Shown here piece by piece: positions 17,013-26,478 of a stretch of 64,000 nt of DNA. The stretch's first letter is position 1; each line of letters begins with the position of its first letter. This DNA is from Flavobacterium panici (GTDB lineage Bacteria; Bacteroidota; Bacteroidia; Flavobacteriales; Flavobacteriaceae). The notes under the pieces were generated by a model. It ran no database searches and was not told the origin of the DNA. It saw nothing but the letters and a program-made list of their open reading frames with translations. The stretch spans positions 265,003 to 329,002 of the forward strand of contig NZ_CAIJDE010000044.1 in the NCBI RefSeq assembly GCF_903819335.1, in the 5' to 3' direction. A program made the position numbers and the translations under genes.

Positions 17013-19601
17013 TTAAAAGGTTGTATTGTTCAAAGCTTTGTCGATTCGTTGTATTAAATCGCGGTAATGATTTTGGGTCGATTCATCTCCGGTACTTCTT
17101 TTTGTTCTTAATAATTGAAGTACTTTTGTTAATTCCCCTTTTTTATCTGATGTTACTTCTGTAACTCTTTTTAAGAAAGAATTATTAATGTTTCTCGCCA
17201 TATGTGCATCATCTAAAGAACATAAATGAGGCATTTGTAATGTTTCTTGTATTTGGATTGTTTTTTTAACATCCGTTTTTTCAAATAATTTATTTGTCGA
17301 AATAATTAAAACATCTACATAATTCTTTTGTGTCATACGCTCCAGAATAGTAAGTGATTTGTTTTGGATAGTTCCTGCAAATACATTCTGATGCATTTTT
17401 TTAAACAATTCATTTACGGTAAAAACCTTCTCGGTGGTTTTATTTCGCTGATATAATTCATTTTCTGTCATTCGAAGTAAACGGTCATCGCTGAATAAAC
17501 TATATATAACATCATATTGTAATGCTCTTGACATTGTATATGGCGTGTACTCATAAGGCCCAAAAGGAGAATCTTTCAGCGGATTTGTTTTGTCTAAAAC
17601 GTCATTAAAAAACAACCATTGCGGAATTGTAATTACATTTTTTACTAGATAATCTACTGCTCTTTTTTGCATTGCTGCAGGAACCGGAACATAACTCTGT
17701 TTGTTATCACCGTGAACTGTTGGGTTTAAGTAAACACCGCCAATATTGGTTAATACATGACCATTGTACGTTTGCCATTGTCCGATAGCTCCAATATACA
17801 GTTTACCAGTTTCGTAATAAGACTTATCTTTATCGTAGGACCAGTTTAAGATATTATCTACAACACGTTTTAAGTTTTTCAATCCGTACTCGCTTGCTTT
17901 TACAGCATCGTTTCCTAAATCTTCAGACTGCGAACGAGGATCGATTTGAGAGCCTTGCTCACCGTAAAAATAAATTGGGTCGTTTTGATGTTTTGTAATA
18001 GCTTCGTTTAGTCTTGCCGTTTCATTTTCGTTTGGACCGTACCATCTGTACCCCCATTCGATAGCGTATTTGTCGTACTCACCAATTTTTGGGGTAATTG
18101 CAGTTACGTTATCTTCCGGTTGTGCTACATAATTGTAACGGGCATAATCCATGATAGAAGGAGCAGTGCCGCCCATTTTTTCCGTGAATTCTTTAGAACG
18201 TAAAGATTCAACATCATAAGCGAAAGAAGCGCCCATATTATGTTTTAATCCAAATGTGTGTCCAACTTCATGAGACGATACAAAACGAATTGCTTCGCCC
18301 ATATGTTCCTCACTAAATACATTTCCTCTTGCTTTCGGATCGATTGCTCCGGTTTGAATACGCATCCAGCTTTGAAGCGAAGTCATAACATTGTGCCACC
18401 AAATAATGTCGGCTTCAATAATTTCTCCGCTTCTTGGGTCAACAACCGAAGGGCCCATAGCATTGGATTGTGGTGATGCCGCATAGGTAATAACCGAATA
18501 ACGTACATCATCAATGTCAAAGTCTAAATCTTTTTCAGTAGGTTCTTTAGCAATAATTGCATTTTTAAATCCCGCTCTTTCAAAAGCAACCTGCCAATCG
18601 TGTACGCCTTCAATAATATATTTTCTCCACTGTTTTGGGGTCGATGGATCAATATAATACACGATTGGTTTTTTAGGTTCTACTAATTCACCTTTCAAAT
18701 ATCGTTCTTCATCTTCTTTCTTTGGTTCTAAACGCCAGCGGGTAATCAATTCTTTTTCAAGCATTGCCTGCTGTGCATCGGCAAAATACCAATGCTTTTC
18801 AGAGAAGTAACCAATTCTGTTATCAGAAAAACGAGGTTTCATTGGAGTTTTATCCAATAAAATAATATTACTTGTCACACCAAGGGTAATTGGTAATGAC
18901 GATGTGCCTTCGACGAAAGAAGTTGAAAGCTGCGATTTTATTACAATATTTTTTGGGAAAGCTTTTAAACTTTCTATGTACGATAAATCAGATTTTACAG
19001 AACCTCCAATACCAGTGTTGCTCAAAACATCATTGAAGCTTTTTTGTTTTCCGTCAAAAATCTTATTTACTTTAATTACTACAGCGCTCGAATCGTTGTT
19101 TTTGGTTTCAATATCAAAAACTTCAATTATAGATTCAGAGAAATTGTCAATTACAGATGCTGTAATGGCATCTTCTTTTGGTGAAGAAACTTTAGGAACA
19201 TATGTTTTTACCCAAACTTTCTTTGCAATTGTATCTTTATAAAAAGAAATGATTTTGTTTTCATAATTCATTCCCTTATTTAAACCAGCTTCGTTAATTT
19301 GGAAAGGAACTTGTGATAATTTGTTTACAATCAGAAATTCTCTTTTAAATAAACTATCCTGAATTTCAAAATAAACATCAGTCTTAACCTGAATGATATT
19401 GAACAGCCCTTTTTTTAATGTGCCCTTTTTTATAAGATCACTATATTTTTTTCCTTTTTTGGAGTCAGTAGAATCTTTTACAACTTCAGTCTCTGTTTCT
19501 TTTTTCTTTTTCTTTTGCGAAAGAACTGTAACAGGAATGAATAATAATAAAATTAATAAGCAAAGTAATTTTACATTATGTAGGAATGCCTTTTCCCTCA
19601 T
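17013..19601 (-). CDS. Secreted zinc metalloprotease with DUF5117-type N-terminus
   Basis: This 862-residue protein has a signal peptide (KLLCLLILLLFIPVTVLSQ) followed by a Lys/Glu-rich stretch. DUF5118/DUF5117-like regions follow (about 50-330), then a zincin domain with HEVGHTFGLKHN around residue 444 (two His ligands, catalytic Glu, third His). The further region RGNVFSEEHMGEAIRFVSS fits the same family. It probably works in the periplasm or on the cell surface as a peptidase. It is the first gene of the protease-SusC-SusD operon, so I infer it trims peptides that the SusCD pair takes up. A direct-repeat pair 70-100 bp upstream could be its activator site. Confidence 0.9.
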   Translation of the reverse strand: MREKAFLHNVKLLCLLILLLFIPVTVLSQKKKKKETETEVVKDSTDSKKGKKYSDLIKKGTLKKGLFNIIQVKTDVYFEIQDSLFKREFLIVNKLSQVPFQINEAGLNKGMNYENKIISFYKDTIAKKVWVKTYVPKVSSPKEDAITASVIDNFSESIIEVFDIETKNNDSSAVVIKVNKIFDGKQKSFNDVLSNTGIGGSVKSDLSYIESLKAFPKNIVIKSQLSTSFVEGTSSLPITLGVTSNIILLDKTPMKPRFSDNRIGYFSEKHWYFADAQQAMLEKELITRWRLEPKKEDEERYLKGELVEPKKPIVYYIDPSTPKQWRKYIIEGVHDWQVAFERAGFKNAIIAKEPTEKDLDFDIDDVRYSVITYAASPQSNAMGPSVVDPRSGEIIEADIIWWHNVMTSLQSWMRIQTGAIDPKARGNVFSEEHMGEAIRFVSSHEVGHTFGLKHNMGASFAYDVESLRSKEFTEKMGGTAPSIMDYARYNYVAQPEDNVTAITPKIGEYDKYAIEWGYRWYGPNENETARLNEAITKHQNDPIYFYGEQGSQIDPRSQSEDLGNDAVKASEYGLKNLKRVVDNILNWSYDKDKSYYETGKLYIGAIGQWQTYNGHVLTNIGGVYLNPTVHGDNKQSYVPVPAAMQKRAVDYLVKNVITIPQWLFFNDVLDKTNPLKDSPFGPYEYTPYTMSRALQYDVIYSLFSDDRLLRMTENELYQRNKTTEKVFTVNELFKKMHQNVFAGTIQNKSLTILERMTQKNYVDVLIISTNKLFEKTDVKKTIQIQETLQMPHLCSLDDAHMARNINNSFLKRVTEVTSDKKGELTKVLQLLRTKRSTGDESTQNHYRDLIQRIDKALNNTTF

Positions 19602-19668
19602 TTTGGTGTTAAGTTTAAGTTAATTTTCATCGAAACTATTCGAATTTAGTTCAGAAAAAAAACAAAAC

Positions 19669-19700
19669 GGAGTGAATGGCTTTTTTTTAGGAGTGAATGG
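19669..19700 (-). promoter_or_regulatory. Direct-repeat pair, candidate LytTR operator
   Basis: CCATTCACTCC occurs twice on the minus strand (19690-19700 and 19669-19679), start-to-start distance 21 bp. LytTR regulators such as YpdB bind two direct repeats at this spacing. The pair lies 68-99 bp before the protease ATG, directly upstream of promoter-like sequence (TAAATTCG). The distal copy overlaps the last codons of the sensor kinase gene. Binding by the regulator at 11028 is inference. Confidence 0.55.
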
Positions 19701-21258
19701 ATATTAAAGGTAAAATACAAACGAAATTGCCGTCTTTTTCTGAGGTTTTTAAATTGGTTCTGGAGTAGAAAGTATAGATGCTCGACAGGTATTTTAGACC
19801 AAAATTAGTGCTGGGTTCACTGTGAGCCTTTTTTTGAAGATTATTACTAATAATTACCTGATCTTTCTGTATTAAAATTTCTGTTGTCAACGGATTTTCG
19901 ACCGTTGCCATATTATGCTTAATAGCATTTTCAACCACTACCTGAAATGCCAGATATGGAATAAATTTTTCTAAAGCTTCTTCGTCTTCGATTTTTATCG
20001 AAAAGAACAATTCTTCCTTAAAACGGGTTTGCTGTAAAAAGATATATTTCTCAATAAATAATAATTCATCTTTTAGTGAAACGACATTTTTTTCTGGCGG
20101 ATCAATTAAATAACGATAAATGCGAGAAAGATTCAGCGTAAATTTCTGCGCCGTTTTTACATCGCTTCCCACTAACATATATAAGGAGTTAAGCGAATTG
20201 AATAAAAAATGCGGATTTATCTGTTCTTTTAAATGCTGAAGCTGAATAAGGGCTTTTTCTTTTATAATTTTTTCGTTCTCTACCAGAAGTCGGTTTTTTT
20301 CTTTAATTGCAATTCCTTTTTCTCTATACGCGCGTCTGTTTGCATATGAGAATAAATAGAAAATCAGCAAAAGCATAACCGTTGTAATCGAATAAATCCA
20401 AGTTGAATATTTATTAATCAACGCTACATTTTCGTCACTAACATTTTTTGGGAAATTAACACATATAAACCAATGTGTATTTCTAAGGTCTAATTTTTTT
20501 GTAAATCGAATAACATCCAGCCCTAAATATTCAGACATCGCAACTCTTTTTGCATAATCCTGCTTTTTAGTAAATATGGTATCAATTGCGCGGGTAGAGG
20601 AAATCTCATAAATATTTTTTCCTATAAAATTCAATTCGGGATGATAAATACATCTTCCTGATTTATCAAAAATAAAAGCATAATTGTTAGTCGATTTGAC
20701 ATCTATACTGGAAAAATAATCAACAAGTTTTTTTAAGTTAATATCGTAACCATAACGAACAACTGTATTTTTTGAAGTAAGTCTGAAATAAATTCTCCAG
20801 ACCCATTCTTGTCCCTGCGGAATAATAACATTGATATGATCCTGATCTTTATTTTTTTGGATAAAATCTTCTGCATCTTTTTTTAGGTCATCCGAAATAG
20901 AATCGGTTCCAAACTGAATTTTATTATCATTTATCTGAAACCAATTATTGGCTACCAATAAATTGGTGTTTTGAACCGAAGACAAAACATGTAAGTTAGA
21001 AGCCAGTTCTTCTGGTCGGCTTATTTTTAAAACATGCTTTATTCTGTTTTCCTGTTCCAGAAATTTCGAAAATTCCTGAGACAAAAATTCCTGCTTTTTA
21101 ATAAAGTTGCGCTGTGCTGACTCTTCATTTGCTTTTTCGGTAAGATCAGTAATCAAATTACTCAATATATATACAGAAGAAACAGTAATAAGAATAGAGA
21201 CGGCTACATAAATTAAAAATGCACGTCGGGATGTTATTTTTTTTAATCTAAATCTCAA
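19687..21258 (-). CDS. LytS-type sensor histidine kinase with extracytoplasmic sensor
   Basis: This 523-residue membrane kinase has a first membrane helix at about residues 13-33 and a Cache-like periplasmic domain at about 40-285 (FIFDKSGRCIYHPELNFIG, NFPKNVS). A second helix lies at about 287-305. A His_kinase domain follows, with His350 in LKEQINPHFLFNSLNSLY, then an ATPase end with the N-box VVENAIKHNM. Kinases of this group pair with LytTR regulators. No regulator is adjacent; the nearest is at 11028. The gene starts 13 bp after the ABC transporter stop, so it may share a transcript with it, and it sits directly before the protease operon. Confidence 0.9.
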   Translation of the reverse strand: MRFRLKKITSRRAFLIYVAVSILITVSSVYILSNLITDLTEKANEESAQRNFIKKQEFLSQEFSKFLEQENRIKHVLKISRPEELASNLHVLSSVQNTNLLVANNWFQINDNKIQFGTDSISDDLKKDAEDFIQKNKDQDHINVIIPQGQEWVWRIYFRLTSKNTVVRYGYDINLKKLVDYFSSIDVKSTNNYAFIFDKSGRCIYHPELNFIGKNIYEISSTRAIDTIFTKKQDYAKRVAMSEYLGLDVIRFTKKLDLRNTHWFICVNFPKNVSDENVALINKYSTWIYSITTVMLLLIFYLFSYANRRAYREKGIAIKEKNRLLVENEKIIKEKALIQLQHLKEQINPHFLFNSLNSLYMLVGSDVKTAQKFTLNLSRIYRYLIDPPEKNVVSLKDELLFIEKYIFLQQTRFKEELFFSIKIEDEEALEKFIPYLAFQVVVENAIKHNMATVENPLTTEILIQKDQVIISNNLQKKAHSEPSTNFGLKYLSSIYTFYSRTNLKTSEKDGNFVCILPLISIHS

Positions 21259-21271
21259 ATTGTTTTATAAA

Positions 21272-23026
21272 TTAATTCGCAACCGAAAATTGAGAATCGT
21301 ATAAGTTTTTATAATAACCATCAGTTTTCGATAACAATTCCTGATGTGTTCCTTGTTCCACAATTAAACCTTTATCCATAACTACAATTTTATCAGCATT
21401 TACAATTGTTGCCAATCGATGCGCAATAATAATCGAAGTTCTTCCTTTAGTAATCGTTTCCGTTGCACGCTGAATCAATTCTTCAGAATAGGTATCAATT
21501 GAAGAAGTCGCTTCATCCAAAATCAAAATACTTGGATTACTTACATAAGAGCGTAAAAATGCAATTAACTGTCTTTGTCCGGACGAAAGCATAACGCCGC
21601 GTTCTTTTACATCAAAATCATAATTATCAGGAAGGCTCATAATAAAGTCATGAACACCAATTTTCTTTGCAGCATCTAAAACCTGTTCGCGGGTAATTTC
21701 AGGATTATGAAGCGTAATATTATTGTAAATCGTATCGGCAAACAAAAACACATCTTGTAAAACCACTGCGATTTGTTTTCTTAATGAAGCCAAAGTATAA
21801 TCTTCAATATTTTGCCCGTCAATGTAAATTGTTCCGCTGTTGATTTCATAAAAACGGTTCAGCAAATTGATAATGGTAGATTTCCCGGCTCCAGTAGAAC
21901 CCACAATTGCAATGGTTTGTCCGGAATTTACAGATAAATCAATCCCTTTTATTACTTCTTCCTCTGGAATATAACTAAAACGAACTTGTTTAAACTCGAT
22001 GCTTCCGTCAAAAACCGGAGCTTCAATTTTTCCTGTATCCTGAATATGATCTTCGGTATCTATAATATCAAAAACACGATTGGCAGCAATCATTCCCAAC
22101 TGCATCTCGTTAAATTTATCTGCAATTTGGCGCAGCGGATTAAAAAGCATTCCGATGAACATAGTATACGAAAACAAATCTCCAAACGTGGTAAAGTTAT
22201 CGCCGTTTAAAATTTTGAACCCGCCAAAAACAACTACTAAACCTAAAGTAATCGAGGAAATAATATCGGCAATAGGGAAGAAGATGGAGTTGTACAAAAT
22301 GGTTTTAATCCAAGCAACTCTATGTTTGTCATTAATAACCCTGAAATTTTCGGCTTCGATTTTTTCACGGTTAAAAAGCTGAACGATTTTCATTCCCGTT
22401 ACGCGTTCCTGAACAAAGGAATTCATATTGGCAATCTGTGTTCTTACTTCCTCAAAAGCAACCTGCATTTTACGCTGAAAAATTCGGGTAATGTAAACCA
22501 GAATTGGCATTGCAACAATGACAATCCAAGTCAGCTTCCAGTTCATGTAAAACATAAAAATCAAAACCACGAGCATTTTCATCAAATCACTTATAATCAT
22601 AAATAATCCCTGACTGAAAATACGTGCAATCGATTCGATATCTGAAACGGATCTGGTAACCAATTGTCCAACCGGAACTAAATCAAAATATTTCATTCTA
22701 AAGCTTAAAATATGTTTGAAAAGTTTGTTCCTAATATCTTTTACAATATCCTGCCCAAGCCAGTTTGCCCAATACACAAAATAGAACTGAGAAAAAACTT
22801 CCATCAACAAAACGCCTCCCATTAAAATAATGTATAATAGTAAACCTTCTTTGTCGTGTGTCTTGATATAGCCGTCGACCGTTTGCTTTAATAAGTATGG
22901 TCGAAGTGCTGCAAATATGGAGAGCGAAACCGCAAAAATAATAACGCCGTAATAACGCCACTTATAAGGTTTCGTATATTTTAAAATTCTTTTAAATAAA
23001 CCAGTATCAAATGCTTTTGCTTTCAT
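21272..23026 (-). CDS. MsbA-like ABC exporter, fused membrane and ATPase domains
   Basis: This 584-residue half-transporter has six membrane helices (about residues 20-310) and a nucleotide-binding domain: Walker A GSTGAGKST, Q-loop VLQDVFLF, signature LSSGQRQL, Walker B ILILDEATSS and the H-loop IIIAHRLATI. As a homodimer it would export lipids, drugs or peptides across the inner membrane. The substrate cannot be told from sequence. It is 96 bp downstream of truA and 13 bp upstream of the sensor kinase, and may be transcribed with either. Confidence 0.93.
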   Translation of the reverse strand: MKAKAFDTGLFKRILKYTKPYKWRYYGVIIFAVSLSIFAALRPYLLKQTVDGYIKTHDKEGLLLYIILMGGVLLMEVFSQFYFVYWANWLGQDIVKDIRNKLFKHILSFRMKYFDLVPVGQLVTRSVSDIESIARIFSQGLFMIISDLMKMLVVLIFMFYMNWKLTWIVIVAMPILVYITRIFQRKMQVAFEEVRTQIANMNSFVQERVTGMKIVQLFNREKIEAENFRVINDKHRVAWIKTILYNSIFFPIADIISSITLGLVVVFGGFKILNGDNFTTFGDLFSYTMFIGMLFNPLRQIADKFNEMQLGMIAANRVFDIIDTEDHIQDTGKIEAPVFDGSIEFKQVRFSYIPEEEVIKGIDLSVNSGQTIAIVGSTGAGKSTIINLLNRFYEINSGTIYIDGQNIEDYTLASLRKQIAVVLQDVFLFADTIYNNITLHNPEITREQVLDAAKKIGVHDFIMSLPDNYDFDVKERGVMLSSGQRQLIAFLRSYVSNPSILILDEATSSIDTYSEELIQRATETITKGRTSIIIAHRLATIVNADKIVVMDKGLIVEQGTHQELLSKTDGYYKNLYDSQFSVAN

Positions 23027-23037
23027 TTTTTTTTGAT

Positions 23038-23126
23038 GCTTTAAGCTTTAAGCTTTAGGCTTTAGGCAATAGGCTTTTAATAAAGTGCTTGAAGCTTACT
23101 GCTTAAAGCCTATAGCCTACAGCTAT
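23038..23126. repeat. GCTTTAAGCTTTAGGC-type inverted repeats
   Basis: Between truA and the ABC exporter, tandem units CTTTAAG/CTTTAGG face their inverse copies (CTTAAAGCCTATAGCC). They may form a hairpin but have no T run, so I call this a repeat and not a terminator. Confidence 0.6.
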
Positions 23127-23857
23127 AAATAATCGTAATAAATTTTGGTTAAATATAAACCATGCGCCGGAACCGAAAACCCGGCTTTTTCCCTGTTTTT
23201 GCTGGCAATAATATTTTCAAAATCAGCCAGCGTAATTTTGTGCAATCCTATATTAATCAAAGTTCCCACAATTGCCCGAACCATATTTCGTAAAAAACGA
23301 TTCGCCGAAATTGTAAAAACCAGTTTGTTGTTTTCATTTTTCCAATACGCCTCAAAAATCGTGCAGTCAAAAGTATTAACATCTGTATTCACTTTCGAAA
23401 AACACTGAAAATCGGTATGGTTTAATAAAAGCTTTGCTGCCTTGTTCATTAAATCAATATCTAACTTTTGATTTACATACCAGCTCAATTCCTCTAAAAA
23501 CGGATTTTTTACTGTATTAATATGATATTCGTACGTTCGTTTTGTAGCGTCAAATCGGCAATGCGCATCATCGTGAACGGGAATTATATTATAAACCGCA
23601 ATATCTTTTGGTAAATACGAATTCAGCTTGTGCACCAAAACCGGAATATCAATTGATTTTTCTAAATCAAAATGCCCGTACATTTCCTCGGCATGAACAC
23701 CAGTATCTGTTCTTCCGGCACCCATCACATTTATCTCCGAATTCAATAAAACTGAAAGTGCCTTATTTAAAGTTTCCTGAACTGATGATGCGTTAGGCTG
23801 AAACTGCCAGCCATGATAATGAGTTCCGTTATAAGCAAAATGAATAAAATATCTCAT
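23123..23857 (-). CDS. truA: tRNA pseudouridine(38-40) synthase TruA
   Basis: This 244-residue enzyme isomerises uridines 38-40 in the anticodon arm of many tRNAs. The start MRYFIHFAYNGTHYHGWQFQ and the catalytic motif GAGRTDTGVHA, with the active-site Asp, are both diagnostic. The RFLRNMVRAIVGTLINIG helix near the end is the usual TruA dimer/RNA region. Length is normal. It is the first gene of the run truA, ABC exporter, kinase. The upstream 495 bp hold only repeats. Confidence 0.95.
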   Translation of the reverse strand: MRYFIHFAYNGTHYHGWQFQPNASSVQETLNKALSVLLNSEINVMGAGRTDTGVHAEEMYGHFDLEKSIDIPVLVHKLNSYLPKDIAVYNIIPVHDDAHCRFDATKRTYEYHINTVKNPFLEELSWYVNQKLDIDLMNKAAKLLLNHTDFQCFSKVNTDVNTFDCTIFEAYWKNENNKLVFTISANRFLRNMVRAIVGTLINIGLHKITLADFENIIASKNREKAGFSVPAHGLYLTKIYYDYL

Positions 23858-24323
23858 TGTGAGGTACAGAGGTTTTTTTTAAGGTACAGAGGTACTGAGG
23901 TGCAAAGGTACAAAGGTTTTTTTGAAGATGCTAAGATTCTGAGTTGCTATCCCGATAGTTATCGGGACTAAGTTTTTTTATCCTCAATTAATGGGTAGAG
24001 ACGCACAGCAGTGCGTCTAACGCCAGATTGGAAATGCATTATATATTATAGGTATAATATTTCCGATATATTTTAAAATCGATAAATATCCATTTCAATA
24101 AAAATCTAAAAACAAAACTTAGAACCTTAGCTTCTCAGAATCTCAGAATCTTTGTTAAAATCCCTTAAAACCCAAAATGCAAATCATAGTTTGCCCAGCT
24201 AAAAATCGTGTCACAAATTGACAATTCCAACGATATAATTAAAATCATTTTTTAACATTTTTGGTCAGAAAATTCCAAATGTTAATTTTTAAAATTTTTC
24301 ATTTTAACATTTCATATTTCTCC
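23858..24323. other. Gene-free spacer with short repeats
   Basis: Between truA and the flotillin-like gene I see degenerate AGGTACAGAGG/AGGTGCAAAGG units (23875-23920), the hairpin CCCGATAG-TTATCGGG-type palindrome near 23950, GAGACGCACAGCAGTGCGTC at about 23998-24018, and AT-rich DNA. No credible ORF is present on either strand. Confidence 0.6.
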
Positions 24324-24331
24324 TATGTTTG
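24324..24331 (+). promoter_or_regulatory. Candidate -7 element of the flotillin-like gene
   Basis: TATGTTTG matches TAnnTTTG and lies 21 bp before the ATG at 24353. The -33 position holds ATTT rather than TTTG, so it is a partial match. Confidence 0.5.
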
Positions 24332-24352
24332 TACCATTAAATATCTAAAACT

Positions 24353-26281
24353 ATGAATGAAATTACCTCTTATTGGTGGATACTTTTAATTGTATTTGCC
24401 ATTCTTTTTTACAAATTTATTTTACGTGTTTTCTTCGGAATGGTAATAGTTCCAGAAGATAAAATTGGTTTAGTGACCAAAAAATTCGTTTTGTTTGGCA
24501 CGGACAAATCATTACCAGACGGCCGAATTATCGCTACAAAAGGTGAAGCCGGTTATCAGGCAAAAACACTTGCTCCGGGTTTATACTGGGGAATGTGGAT
24601 TTGGCAGTATTCAATAGATATGACTGGTTTTACATTAATTCCGGAAGGAAAAATTGGACTGGTTTTAAGTAAAGACGGAAAAGAAATTCCAACCGGAAGA
24701 ATCTTAGCCAGAAAAGTAGAAAGTGATAATTTTCAGGATGCAACTGCCTTTTTAGACAATGGAGGTCAAAAAGGACGTCAGACCGCTTTTATCACAACGG
24801 GTTCTTACCGTATTAATACATTTTTGTTTGAGATTGTAATTGCAGATCAAATTAAAATTTTTGAAAACATGATTGGTATTGTAACTGCTCTGGACGGTGA
24901 ACCAATTCCGCAGGGACAAATTGCAGGTAAATTTGTTAACGATCATAATAACTTTCAGGATTTTGATAAATTTTTGGAACATGGCGGGAATCGTGGTTTG
25001 CAGCCTCAGGTTATGTTAGCCGGTTCTTACTATATCAATACTTGGGGAGTTTTAATTGAGCAAAACCCAATGACAGATGTGCCAATTGGTTATGTTGGAG
25101 TTGTGATTTCTTATATTGGAGAAGACGGACAAGATGTAACCGGAGATACTTTTAAACACGGTAATATTGTTTCAAAAGGACAGCGTGGTGTTTGGATGGA
25201 ACCTTTTGGACCTGGAAAATATGCGTTGAATAAATACACCACAAAATTAGAAGCAGTTCCAACAACGAACTTAGTTTTAAACTGGGCAAACGCACGCAGC
25301 GAATCACACGATTTAGATAAAAATCTTTCTACAATTACGGTTCGTTCAAAAGACGGTTTCCCATTCAATCTTGACGTTGCGCAGATTATTCACGTACCGG
25401 CAGCAGAAGCTCCAAAAGTAATTGCTCGTTTCGGAAGCATGAACAACTTGGTTTCTCAGGTTTTAGAGCCTACAATTGGTAACTATTTCAGAAACTCGGC
25501 TCAGGACAGCGATGTGATTTCGTTCCTGACAACCAGAAAAGAGCGTCAGGAATCGGCTAAAAATCATATCAAATTAGTACTTGATGAATATAACGTAAAT
25601 GCGGTTGATACCCTGATTGGAGATATTGTTCCGCCAGATTCATTAATGAAAACTTTAACAGACAGAAAACTGGCTGAAGAAGAGCAAAAAACCTACCAAA
25701 CCCAAAGAATGGCGCAAGAGCAGCGTCAGGGAATGGAGAAAGAAACGGCAATTGCTGATATGCAGAAAGAAATTGTACGTGCTTCTCAAAGTGTTGAAAT
25801 CGCTCAGCGTACTGCAGATGCTACAGTTAAGAAAGCAGAAGGGGACGCAACGAGTTTAAAACTGAATGTAAACGCAGAAGCAGAAGCTACAAAAATGCGT
25901 GCCAATGCAGAGGCCGAAGCAACAAAAGCAAGAGCAGGAGCACAGGCAGAAGCAACTAAACTGAATGCTAGTGCCGAAGCCGAAAGAATTTCAAAAACCG
26001 GTCTTGCAGAAGCTGAAAAGATTATGGCAATTGGTAAATCTACTGCAGAAGCATACCAGCTTCAGGTTAGCGCAATGGGAGGCGATAACTTTACGAGATA
26101 TAAAGTAACCGAGGAAATTGGTAAAGGAAACATCAAAGTAATTCCAGATGTTTTAATTTCTGGAAATGGTGGTTCTGATGGTTCAATCAGTGGTTTATTA
26201 GGATTAAAACTAATGGAAATGATGGATACCAAAGACTCTAAGGATTTGAAAGAAGTTAAAAATCAAAATCCGAAGAAATAA
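24353..26281 (+). CDS. Flotillin-like SPFH membrane protein with repeated N-terminal modules
   Basis: This 642-residue protein has an N-terminal membrane helix (about residues 8-33). It then shows about four related beta-rich modules of about 70 residues, starting near 33, 96, 171 and 244. Each begins with a P-x-x-x-IG-x-V stretch, and the second and third share the pattern NFQD ... FL ... GG ... G ... Q ... GSY-x-IN. An SPFH domain follows (about 300-450, with LVLNWANARSESHDLDKNLS and GSMNNLVSQVLEPTIGNYF). A flotillin-type Ala/Glu-rich coiled coil (about 445-580) comes next. Such proteins form membrane microdomain scaffolds. The gene is monocistronic with two hairpins behind it. Confidence 0.88.
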   Translation: MNEITSYWWILLIVFAILFYKFILRVFFGMVIVPEDKIGLVTKKFVLFGTDKSLPDGRIIATKGEAGYQAKTLAPGLYWGMWIWQYSIDMTGFTLIPEGKIGLVLSKDGKEIPTGRILARKVESDNFQDATAFLDNGGQKGRQTAFITTGSYRINTFLFEIVIADQIKIFENMIGIVTALDGEPIPQGQIAGKFVNDHNNFQDFDKFLEHGGNRGLQPQVMLAGSYYINTWGVLIEQNPMTDVPIGYVGVVISYIGEDGQDVTGDTFKHGNIVSKGQRGVWMEPFGPGKYALNKYTTKLEAVPTTNLVLNWANARSESHDLDKNLSTITVRSKDGFPFNLDVAQIIHVPAAEAPKVIARFGSMNNLVSQVLEPTIGNYFRNSAQDSDVISFLTTRKERQESAKNHIKLVLDEYNVNAVDTLIGDIVPPDSLMKTLTDRKLAEEEQKTYQTQRMAQEQRQGMEKETAIADMQKEIVRASQSVEIAQRTADATVKKAEGDATSLKLNVNAEAEATKMRANAEAEATKARAGAQAEATKLNASAEAERISKTGLAEAEKIMAIGKSTAEAYQLQVSAMGGDNFTRYKVTEEIGKGNIKVIPDVLISGNGGSDGSISGLLGLKLMEMMDTKDSKDLKEVKNQNPKK

Positions 26282-26294
26282 AAACAGTGCTGCA

Positions 26295-26325
26295 GACCTG
26301 ACAGGTTTTAAAAACCTGTCAGGTC
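26295..26325. repeat. GACCTGACAGG palindrome, possible terminator
   Basis: A perfect 15-bp inverted repeat, GACCTGACAGGTTTT and its complement, lies 14 bp after the flotillin-like stop. Variants (CCTGCAAGG, CCTACAAGG) recur at 55497-55584 and 59711-59737. Confidence 0.75.
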
Positions 26326-26341
26326 TAAACCAACCGTAAAT

Positions 26342-26371
26342 AAAAATCCGATCTAACAGATCGGATTTTTT
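26342..26371 (+). terminator. Terminator of the flotillin-like gene
   Basis: AAAAATCCGATCT-AAC-AGATCGGATTTTTT is a 12-bp stem with a T run, of the same stem family as at 1814, 3155, 3994 and 8179. Confidence 0.85.
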
Positions 26372-26478
26372 GTATTTATAAAGAAATGAAAACCTGACGA
26401 AAGACGTACTGCTGTGCGCCTCTACAGAAAAAACCTTTGTATCTTTGTTTCTTTGAACCTTTGTCCCTTTAAAAAAGA

